Shown here in pieces: positions 1 to 4,865 of a DNA stretch of 8,591 nt. Origin of the DNA: an uncultured Clostridia bacterium. GTDB taxonomy: Bacteria > Bacillota > Clostridia > Oscillospirales > Oscillospiraceae. The position numbers and the translations under genes are program-made. Within the stretch, counting starts at the first letter, position 1, and every line of letters starts with the position of its first letter. Below the pieces are notes generated by a model. It was not told where the DNA came from and searched no databases. It worked only from the letters and a program-made list of their open reading frames with translations. The DNA is taken from positions 1-8,591 of the forward strand of contig CAMDZY010000069.1 in NCBI GenBank assembly GCA_945910975.1, given 5' to 3'.

Positions 1-558
1 AGCGATGGTGACGAAGCACTCGGCGTTGTTACGGTCTTCCTGGGAGGGGTTGACCAGATACATGCCATTGACATAGGCGACATTGGTGGTCGCAGTGGGG
101 CCGTTCCATGGGATGTCAGAATAAGCCATGACCAGGGACGAGCCGATGGAGCAGACGATTTCAACCGGGTTGTCAAAATCCTGCGCCAGAATGGTGTTGG
201 TGAGCACCACATCGTTGCGCAGCTCATCGTCAAACAGCGGGCGCATCGGGCGGTCGATCAGCCGGGAGATCAGGATGCCGCGCTCGGAGGGGCGACCCTC
301 GCGGCGGTTAAAGCTGCCGGGAATGCGGCCGACGGCGTACATTCTCTCCTCGACCTCGATGGTCAGGGGGAAATAGTCGATGCCGGACTTAGGGAGCGGA
401 GAAGCCGTAGCCGTGACCAGCACGACCGTATCGCCGTAGCGGCAGATGGCTTCCGCGTTCGCAAGCTCTGCAACCTTGCCGGTTTCCACGGTAAAGCTGC
501 GGCCGCCGATCTCGGTTTCAAAGATGTGATGATTGGGGAATTGCTTGTGCGTAATCAT
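1..558 (-). CDS. pnp: Polyribonucleotide nucleotidyltransferase (PNPase), N-terminal part, cut by window edge
   Basis: PNPase is a trimeric phosphorolytic 3'-5' exoribonuclease that degrades mRNA in the cytoplasm, releasing nucleoside diphosphates. My reverse-strand translation gives 186 residues with no stop before base 1, so the C-terminal part (rest of the first RNase PH domain, alpha-helical domain, catalytic second RNase PH domain, KH and S1) lies outside the window. The visible part is the first RNase PH-like domain: it opens MITHKQFPNHHIFETEIGG, has VETGKVAELANA at about 24-35, the family motif FNRREGRPSERG at 83-94 and LIDRPMRPLF at 100-109. The ATG at 556-558 is preceded by AAAGGAGGTAACC, a near-perfect anti-16S match, which fixes the start. 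It lies 150 bases downstream of rpsO on the same strand, the classical rpsO-pnp order, and probably relies on read-through from the rpsO promoter. Confidence 0.97.
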   Translation of the reverse strand, partial: MITHKQFPNHHIFETEIGGRSFTVETGKVAELANAEAICRYGDTVVLVTATASPLPKSGIDYFPLTIEVEERMYAVGRIPGSFNRREGRPSERGILISRLIDRPMRPLFDDELRNDVVLTNTILAQDFDNPVEIVCSIGSSLVMAYSDIPWNGPTATTNVAYVNGMYLVNPSQEDRNNAECFVTIA

Positions 559-580
559 GAGGTTACCTCCTTTGTATTTG

Positions 581-649
581 GCATGGGAGGTTTAGCACTT
601 GAAGCTGCCGCCGGGCTACAGCACCTTCAACTGCTAAAAATTCCCATGC
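581..649 (-). promoter_or_regulatory. Long imperfect hairpin in the pnp 5' leader
   Basis: Three consecutive complementary blocks fold the leader just upstream of the pnp ribosome binding site: GCATGGGA (581-588) with 642-649, TTTAGCA (591-597) with 632-638, and TTGAAG (599-604) with 625-630, separated by small internal loops and closed by a loop of about 20 bases that may pair further (GCTG/CAGC). There is no T run on either side, so it is not an intrinsic terminator. By analogy with the E. coli pnp leader, where RNase III cuts a hairpin at this place and PNPase autoregulates, it could be a processing or translational control element. The function is inferred; the pairing is seen. Confidence 0.7.
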
Positions 650-671
650 ATCATAGTTGCGTTGCTTTGTG

Positions 672-698
672 AAAATGGGCGACCGGGAGGCCGCCCAT
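672..698 (-). terminator. Weak intrinsic terminator or attenuator after rpsO
   Basis: On the minus strand a 10-bp stem, ATGGGCGGCC (698-689) pairing with GGTCGCCCAT (684-675) with one G-U pair and a TCCC loop, is followed by only TTT then C. It begins 10 bases after the rpsO stop. The short T run suggests partial termination, which would let part of the transcription continue into pnp. Confidence 0.65.
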
Positions 699-708
699 CG
701 TGGATGAC

Positions 709-975
709 TTACTTACGGATACCCAGCTTGGCGATGATGGCACGATAGCGGTTAATATCCTTCTTTGCCAGATAGTCCAGCAGGCTGCGGCGATGGCCGA
801 CCATCATCAGCAGGCCGCGGCGGGAATGGTTGTCGTGCTTGTGGGTACGCAGATGCTCGGTCAGTTCGTTGATGCGGTAGGTCAGGATCGCGATCTGAAC
901 TTCGGGAGAACCGGTGTCGCCTTCGTGTGTGGCGTTTTCAGCCATGATTTTTGCTTTTACTTCCTTGGAAATCAT
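709..975 (-). CDS. rpsO: 30S ribosomal protein S15
   Basis: S15 is a primary 16S rRNA binding protein of the 30S platform; it contacts the h20/h21/h22 three-way junction and also reaches bridge B4 to the 50S subunit. The protein is 88 residues, the usual length. Family motifs are clear: DTGSPEVQIAILT at 20-32, and ELTEHLRTHKHDNHSRRGLL at 37-56 followed by MVGHRRSLLDYLAKKD, which carries the conserved His, Asp and basic residues of the RNA-binding face. The frame stays open 13 codons further upstream (to 1014), but ATG at 973-975 is preferred because AAAGGTGG stands at 985-992 and the protein then matches the family N-terminus. It has its own promoter at 1104-1132 and a structured leader, and leads into pnp. 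Confidence 0.98.
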   Translation of the reverse strand: MISKEVKAKIMAENATHEGDTGSPEVQIAILTYRINELTEHLRTHKHDNHSRRGLLMMVGHRRSLLDYLAKKDINRYRAIIAKLGIRK

Positions 976-1097
976 AAAAATGTTCCACCTTTCAAAATAT
1001 TTCCCACGAGCCAAGAAACAGGACGGCGGAATGCCTTGTTACAAGGTCTTCCCCTGGATCTGAGCGCCGGGGCAGGCTGGGCGCAGAAGCACTCAGC
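976..1097 (-). promoter_or_regulatory. rpsO 5' leader with two hairpins, candidate S15 autoregulatory RNA
   Basis: The leader is about 120 bases long from the predicted transcription start near 1096-1097. Hairpin A pairs CTGAGTGC (1096-1089) with GCGCTCAG (1067-1060): 8 bp including one G-U, starting at the first transcribed base. Its loop contains CCCC (1072-1069), which can pair with GGGG (1054-1051) to form an H-type pseudoknot. Hairpin B is GGAA/TTCC (1052-1049 with 1031-1028) around CCTTG-TAA-CAAGG (1046-1034), with a 2x2 internal loop; its outer stem shares two bases with the pseudoknot strand, so the two folds compete at that edge. S15 represses its own mRNA through leader structures in several bacterial groups, so autoregulation is the likely role. 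I cannot identify a specific known leader class. Confidence 0.5.
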
Positions 1098-1103
1098 CTA
1101 TTT

Positions 1104-1132
1104 ATCATATCACAATTATGCCCCTTTGTAAA
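1104..1132 (-). promoter_or_regulatory. Sigma-A type promoter of rpsO
   Basis: On the minus strand TTTACA (-35, 1132-1127) and TATGAT (-10, 1109-1104) are separated by exactly 17 bases. Transcription would start near 1096-1097, which coincides with the first base of the leader hairpin. It lies in the gap between the DUF1653 gene stop (1150) and rpsO. Confidence 0.85.
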
Positions 1133-1149
1133 GGAAAAATTACACAATT

Positions 1150-1407
1150 TCACTGATTTTTATGTGCAACGCTGTCAATTTCCTGCAGCGCAAAGCGATC
1201 AGCCTGGGGGCAGTCGGGGTACTTTTCCCGATCGACCGGACTGAGGAACATTTTGACGGGGCGCGTCCAAAGACTGCCGTCGCCGTACAGCTTGCGGTAA
1301 ATCACGACCTCCTCGCCGGTTTCGGAGTCGTGCGCCAGCGCTTCGGTCAAATAATAATCGCCCTTAAAATGGCGGTATACACGGTGCAATTTCAATTCCC
1401 GCATCAT
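1150..1407 (-). CDS. DUF1653 domain protein
   Basis: This 85-residue protein is a single small domain. The sequence LHRVYRHFKGDYYLTEALAHDSETGEEVVIYRKLYG followed by SLWTRPVKMFLSPVDREKYP (about residues 7-62) is the DUF1653 signature (RVYRHFKG..Y.v...A.HSETGE..VvYr.LYGd...WvRP..mF...vd..kYP). The family is widespread in bacteria and has no assigned function; the fold is thought to be a small beta-rich domain. Two adjacent ATG codons (1405-1407 and 1402-1404) are possible; AGGAG lies 5 bases before the first and 8 before the second. The gene is upstream of rpsO on the same strand but rpsO has its own promoter. It diverges from the gene at 1470, with 62 bases between; I see no convincing promoter for it there. 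Confidence 0.88.
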   Translation of the reverse strand: MMRELKLHRVYRHFKGDYYLTEALAHDSETGEEVVIYRKLYGDGSLWTRPVKMFLSPVDREKYPDCPQADRFALQEIDSVAHKNQ

Positions 1408-1469
1408 TTTATCTCCTATCGTATAACCCCCGCCAAAAACGGGGAAACTGTTGGCAGAGGAGGGATTTT
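1408..1469. other. Short divergent intergenic region with a small hairpin
   Basis: The gap between the DUF1653 gene (-) and the small anchored-protein gene (+) contains CCCCG (1428-1432) and CGGGG (1440-1444) around a 7-base loop. Neither side has a T run. It must carry the start signals of both genes, and GAGGAGG at 1456-1462 is the ribosome binding site of the plus-strand gene. No promoter hexamer pair stands out. Confidence 0.45.
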
Positions 1470-1739
1470 ATGGTAAAAGGAACAACCCGCCAGGTAGTGC
1501 TGGTCAAATCGCCGGATCCGCAGCTGTTTGAACAGGCCATTTTCATTCTGCGGGAAAACGCTCTGGAAAATCACGGTGTGAGCGAGGAGGAAATCATGCT
1601 TCAGGCGCGCAAAACCGCCGGGACATATATTTCCAACCAGTTGCCCCGCCGGCACAAGGCGTGGCTGAAAAACGGCCTGTGGCTGCTGCTTGGCGCAGCG
1701 CTCGGCGCGGTGATCTGCTGCCTTATCCGTATGGGGTGA
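1470..1739 (+). CDS. Small conserved protein with C-terminal membrane anchor, function unknown
   Basis: The 89-residue product starts MVKGTTRQVVLVKSPDPQLFEQAIFILRENAL, a pattern I associate from memory with a small protein common in Clostridia that is sometimes labelled translation initiation factor 2 without real support. Residues 1-62 are hydrophilic and charged, probably alpha-helical (EEEIMLQARKTAGTYISNQL), followed by a basic stretch (PRRHKAWLKN) and one hydrophobic segment (GLWLLLGAALGAVICCLIRMG, about 69-89). The basic flank before the segment suggests a tail-anchored protein with its N-terminal part in the cytoplasm. GAGGAGG ends 7 bases before the ATG. Its last 17 bases overlap the end of the convergent rodA gene, so no terminator fits between them. 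No enzyme motif is visible and I assign no function. Confidence 0.85.
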   Translation: MVKGTTRQVVLVKSPDPQLFEQAIFILRENALENHGVSEEEIMLQARKTAGTYISNQLPRRHKAWLKNGLWLLLGAALGAVICCLIRMG

Positions 1740-2877
1740 TATAGCGAATGGCGGTGTCTGTTGCAGGGCGGTATTTGATGCCGGACACCACGCCCATTGC
1801 AAGGAACATGGTGACGATCGAGCTGCCGCCGTAGCTGAAAAACGGCAGTGTCAAGCCGATGACCGGGAAAACGCCCAGGCACATTCCCACGTTGACGCCG
1901 ATTTGGAAAATCAGCATGGCTGCGATGCCAAAGCAGATCATGCGGTTCATATAGCTGCGGGCGTGTACGCCCACATAGATGCACCGAATCACGATCGCCG
2001 CCAGCAGCACCAGCACAACCACGCAGCCGAGCAGCCCCAGCTCCTCGCCGATGGAGGAGAAAATGAAGTCGGTGTGCTGGGCAAACAGGCCGCCCCGCTG
2101 CACCGTGGAGCCGTGGAACAGTCCCTGCCCTGTCAGTCCGCCGCCGGAGAGCGTGTCCATCGAGCGCATCATATGGTAGCGCTCATTCAGGCCGGAGGGG
2201 TCGATGGAGGAGTCGAAAATGACCAGGATGCGGTTTTTCTGGTAGTCGGCCATGAAATACTTCCACAAAAACGGCATCGCCGCCGCAATCGCGCCGAACC
2301 CGCCGACAAACCACCAACCACTTACGCCGCCGGTGTACGCCATAACAATAAAAATCACCACAAAGGTCAGCGCAACGCCGGCATCCTTTGACACGACAAT
2401 AATCAGGCCGACAATATACAGCGTGTGCAACGTGATTTGGCTCACACTGCGCAGGGAAGACACATGATCCTTTTGCAGGCTCATGGTTTTGGCCAAAATA
2501 ACAATAAATGTGATCTTACAAATTTCAGCAGGCTGGATGTTAAAAGGCAAAAAGCTAAATTCCAGCCAGCTGCGGTTGCCCGTGGAGCCTTCCACACCCC
2601 AAATCAGCAGCATCCCAATGAACACCGTGTTAAACGCCACCAACAGCGTGCGCTGTCCGGCGAAAATATCGATGTCCACCAGCGTTACGACCATGTAAAG
2701 CAAGATCCCCAGCAGCAGCGCCATGCTCTGGATCAGAAGAAAGCGGCCGCTGCCCCGGTAATTGGTAGCGCTGGCGATGGCCACAATGCCAAACACCGTG
2801 GCGGTCACGCACAAAAAGAGCAACAGCATATCGCCCTTTTTCAAAAAGGATTTCACATATCCAATGAGCTTGCCCAC
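1723..2877 (-). CDS. rodA: SEDS-family peptidoglycan glycosyltransferase (RodA/FtsW/SpoVE type)
   Basis: SEDS proteins polymerise lipid II into glycan strands at the membrane, working with a class B penicillin-binding protein; RodA does so in cell elongation. The 384-residue protein is polytopic, about 10 membrane segments. Family marks in order: STGNRSWLEFSFLPFNIQPAE (98-118) leading into a long membrane segment, SSIDPSGLNERYHMMRSM at 223-240 with Asp226 at the place of the catalytic extracellular Asp of SEDS enzymes, SGGGLTGQGL (244-253), QHTDFIFSSIGEELGLLG (267-284), and GVFPVIGLTLPFFSYGGSS (335-353). The LxHGSTVQRG...QHTDFIF loop looks more RodA-like than FtsW-like, but I cannot exclude FtsW or SpoVE. 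The start is GTG (2877-2875), supported by GGAGGTGG at 2890-2883. It has its own promoter and diverges from pgi; no mreBCD or PBP gene is in view. Confidence 0.92.
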   Translation of the reverse strand: MGKLIGYVKSFLKKGDMLLLFLCVTATVFGIVAIASATNYRGSGRFLLIQSMALLLGILLYMVVTLVDIDIFAGQRTLLVAFNTVFIGMLLIWGVEGSTGNRSWLEFSFLPFNIQPAEICKITFIVILAKTMSLQKDHVSSLRSVSQITLHTLYIVGLIIVVSKDAGVALTFVVIFIVMAYTGGVSGWWFVGGFGAIAAAMPFLWKYFMADYQKNRILVIFDSSIDPSGLNERYHMMRSMDTLSGGGLTGQGLFHGSTVQRGGLFAQHTDFIFSSIGEELGLLGCVVVLVLLAAIVIRCIYVGVHARSYMNRMICFGIAAMLIFQIGVNVGMCLGVFPVIGLTLPFFSYGGSSIVTMFLAMGVVSGIKYRPATDTAIRYITPYG

Positions 2878-2905
2878 AGCGCCACCTCCGAATCGATTTT
2901 CTGTT

Positions 2906-2934
2906 ATTGTATCATTTTATTCTCTGTCTGTAAA
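2906..2934 (-). promoter_or_regulatory. Sigma-A type promoter of rodA
   Basis: Minus-strand TTTACA (2934-2929) and TACAAT (2911-2906) are 17 bases apart. The predicted start near 2899 leaves a 5' leader of about 20 bases, just enough for the GGAGGTGG ribosome binding site. Confidence 0.8.
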
Positions 2935-2954
2935 GCAAAAAAAGCGCAAAAGGA

Positions 2955-3013
2955 CGCAGTTTTCGCCCCTACTGCGGCGCGGTCGCAAAAAATTCCAATA
3001 AAAATTCTGGAAT
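2955..3013. repeat. Two dyad symmetries between the rodA and pgi promoters
   Basis: CGCAGT (2955-2960) is repeated inverted as ACTGCG (2971-2976), and ATTCCA (2992-2997) as TGGAAT (3008-3013). Both have 6-base arms and 10-base spacers. They lie between the -35 box of rodA (ends 2934) and that of pgi (starts 3018), a usual place for regulator sites. Six-base dyads can occur by chance; no regulator can be named. Confidence 0.35.
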
Positions 3014-3017
3014 GTGG

Positions 3018-3046
3018 TTGTGTTTTTTCGGAAAATGAGTTACTAT
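3018..3046 (+). promoter_or_regulatory. Promoter of pgi
   Basis: TTGTGT (3018-3023) and TACTAT (3041-3046) have a 17-base spacer. The -10 box is part of the perfect 10-base palindrome TACTATAGTA (3041-3050), and a further TAGTA stands at 3054-3058, around the predicted start site. A repressor binding here would block the promoter; this is inference. Confidence 0.65.
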
Positions 3047-3079
3047 AGTACCGTAGTATATACCGAAAGGAGAAACACG

Positions 3080-4372
3080 ATGCTCAACGTTGATATATCC
3101 AACATTTGGGGCGAGCTTTCCTTGCCCGATTTGCTGCAAATGGAAGAAGAAGTGGCCAAAGCGCACAAAACGCTGGCCGAAGGCAGAGGCGAAGGCAACG
3201 ACTTTTTAGGCTGGCTGGAGCTGCCCACCTTTGAACAGACCGAGGAAATCGCACGCATCCGCAAGGCTGCCAAGCGCATCCGCGAGCACTCCGATGCGTT
3301 TGTCGTAGTCGGAATCGGCGGTTCTTATCTTGGCCCGCGCGCTGCCATTGAACTGCTCAAAGGACAAAACCACAATCTGAACGATCAGGACCCGCAGGTC
3401 TTTTTCGCAGGCAACAACCTCTCTACTGCCGCATGGAACGATTTGTGCCACCAGCTGGAGGGAAAAGATTTTTCCATCAACATCATCTCCAAGTCCGGCA
3501 CAACCACCGAGCCTGCCATTGCGACCCGCGCGCTGCGCTGGATGCTGGAGCGCAAGTACGGCGCCGAAAAAGCAAGAGAGCGGATTTTTGTCACGACCGA
3601 CCCGGAAAAGGGCGCACTGCGCCAGATGGCAACCGAGGAAGGCTACGAAACCTTTGTAATCCCGCCCAATGTTGGCGGACGTTACAGCGTGCTGACCGCT
3701 GTTGGTCTGCTGCCGATGGCCGTGGCCGGAATCGACCCGATGGAGGTCATGATGGGGGCCGCACAGGCACGGCTGGACTTTGACGCCCGCAACTTTGACA
3801 ACCCCGCCTGGCTCTATGCCGCTGCAAGGAATCTGATGTACCGCAAGGGCAAGAAAATTGAAATGCTGTGCTGCTATGAGCCGGACTTCAAGTGCTTCGG
3901 CGGCTGGTGGCAACAGCTGTTCGGCGAATCCGAGGGCAAAAACGGCAAGGGCATTTTCCCGGTCACGACCGAATTCACTGCCGATCTGCACTCCTTGGGG
4001 CAGATGATTCAGCAGGGCGAACGCAGCTTGTTTGAGACCGTTGTGCGCTTTGCGCCGCCGAAAAAGAAGGTCGCCATTGAACCGGATTGGAAAAATCTTG
4101 ACGGTCTGAACTATCTCGAGGGCAAAACGCTCGACTTCGTGCAGGATCAGGCCTGCGCCGGTACGCTCAACGCCCACGTTGACGGCGGCGTGCCCGTGAT
4201 GATGCTGCAAACCGGTGAGATCAACGCCCGCACGCTGGGCGAGCTGTTCTATTTCTTTGAGCTGTCGTGTGGCATCTCCGCATATTTGCTGGGTGTCAAC
4301 CCCTTCAACCAGCCCGGTGTGGAATTCTATAAGCGAAATATGTTCCACCTGCTGGGCAAGCCCGGCTATTGA
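3080..4372 (+). CDS. pgi: Glucose-6-phosphate isomerase
   Basis: Interconverts glucose 6-phosphate and fructose 6-phosphate in glycolysis and gluconeogenesis, in the cytoplasm. The 430-residue protein fits the short bacterial Pgi form. Sugar-phosphate binding motifs: VVVGIGGSYLGPRAAIELL (75-93) and IISKSGTTTEPAIA (135-148). Then the active-site region GGWWQQLFGESEGKNGKG (274-291) with the Glu283/Glu285 pair, TEFTADLHSLGQ (297-308) with His304, and the C-terminal VNPFNQPGVEFYKRNMF (406-422) with Lys418, the conserved ring-opening or base region. The frame is open back to an ATG at 3014, but that stretch is the promoter; ATG at 3080 is set by AAAGGAG at 3066-3072. The P-loop gene follows after 31 bases with no terminator, so the two are probably co-transcribed. 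Confidence 0.97.
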   Translation: MLNVDISNIWGELSLPDLLQMEEEVAKAHKTLAEGRGEGNDFLGWLELPTFEQTEEIARIRKAAKRIREHSDAFVVVGIGGSYLGPRAAIELLKGQNHNLNDQDPQVFFAGNNLSTAAWNDLCHQLEGKDFSINIISKSGTTTEPAIATRALRWMLERKYGAEKARERIFVTTDPEKGALRQMATEEGYETFVIPPNVGGRYSVLTAVGLLPMAVAGIDPMEVMMGAAQARLDFDARNFDNPAWLYAAARNLMYRKGKKIEMLCCYEPDFKCFGGWWQQLFGESEGKNGKGIFPVTTEFTADLHSLGQMIQQGERSLFETVVRFAPPKKKVAIEPDWKNLDGLNYLEGKTLDFVQDQACAGTLNAHVDGGVPVMMLQTGEINARTLGELFYFFELSCGISAYLLGVNPFNQPGVEFYKRNMFHLLGKPGY

Positions 4373-4403
4373 TGCTGATTGATAACAAAGGAGGAGATTT
4401 CCA

Positions 4404-4811
4404 ATGGTTAAGGTAATCATGGCTGCGCAAGGCTCCGGCAAAACCCGTGACCTGATCGCATCCATCAACGAATCCGTAAAAAATGAAAACGGCAGCGTGG
4501 TTTGTCTGGAAAAAGGCAACACCCTGCGTTATGATATCAACTACCGTGTGCGTCTGATCGACACGGACGATTATTCCATCGCCAGTATGCCGGTTTTGCA
4601 GGGCTTCATCAGCGGCCTGCACGCGGGCAACTTCGACATCAGCCACATTTTTATCGACAGCCTGTATAAAATTCTCGGCTGCGACAAGGACAAGGCTGCG
4701 GAGTTCTGCGCATGGTGCGAAGGCTTCGCCGCCAAAAACGATCTGCGCTTTACCATCACCGTTTCCGACGACCCCAACACCGCAAACGAGGGTCTGAAAA
4801 AATACTTATAA
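4404..4811 (+). CDS. Small P-loop nucleotide-binding protein, uncharacterised
   Basis: A 135-residue protein that is little more than a minimal P-loop domain. VKVIMAAQGSGKT at 2-14 is a Walker A loop (xxxxGKT) in which the usual first glycine is replaced by Ala7. HIFIDSLYKIL at 81-91 is a good Walker B strand (Asp85). There is no arginine-rich lid, HD or helicase motif, and no membrane segment; three cysteines (93, 102, 105) lie in the C-terminal half, with Cys102-Ala-Trp-Cys105 forming a CxxC. Similar clostridial proteins are sometimes labelled PilT-like, which I think has no support because the protein is far too short. AAAGGAGGAG stands before the ATG. It is the last gene of the pgi unit and the strong terminator follows it. 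Function unknown. Confidence 0.85.
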   Translation: MVKVIMAAQGSGKTRDLIASINESVKNENGSVVCLEKGNTLRYDINYRVRLIDTDDYSIASMPVLQGFISGLHAGNFDISHIFIDSLYKILGCDKDKAAEFCAWCEGFAAKNDLRFTITVSDDPNTANEGLKKYL

Positions 4812-4819
4812 CAATTTAC

Positions 4820-4861
4820 GCCCGGCCAAAGCAGATACCTGCCTTGGCCGGGCACGTTTTT
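4820..4861 (+). terminator. Strong Rho-independent terminator of the pgi unit
   Basis: GCCCGGCCAA (4820-4829) pairs perfectly with TTGGCCGGGC (4844-4853). Inside, after one mismatch, GCAG/CTGC (4831-4834 with 4839-4842) continues the stem to an ATAC loop. TTTTT follows at 4857-4861. In the opposite direction, for pepF, the same stem is followed by GTAAATTGTT, a poor T run, so it works mainly for the plus strand and only possibly for both. Confidence 0.92.
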
Positions 4862-4865
4862 ATAA

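Noticed and set aside
650..678. A separate promoter for pnp, with TATGAT at 655-650 on the minus strand
   Set aside because: The hexamer is a good -10 box, but at 16-18 bases upstream only CCATTT-like sequence is found, and transcription would start inside the leader hairpin.
700..1131. 143-codon open frame on the plus strand across rpsO and its leader
   Set aside because: It is antisense to rpsO and covers its promoter; no SD and no family resemblance.
1427..1444. Hairpin CCCCG/CGGGG as a terminator
   Set aside because: No T run follows on either strand and both flanking genes start, rather than end, here.
1903..2391. 162-codon open frame on the plus strand inside rodA
   Set aside because: It lies opposite well-conserved SEDS motifs and its translation is low-complexity His/Gln/Ala-rich sequence.
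3014..3079. N-terminal extension of pgi from the upstream ATG
   Set aside because: The stretch contains the promoter -35 and -10 boxes and lacks an SD, whereas ATG 3080 has AAAGGAG before it.
3206..4522. 438-codon open frame on the minus strand opposite pgi
   Set aside because: It runs antisense to a convincing pgi with intact motifs, has no SD, and its translation has no recognisable domain; it is a by-product of codon use.
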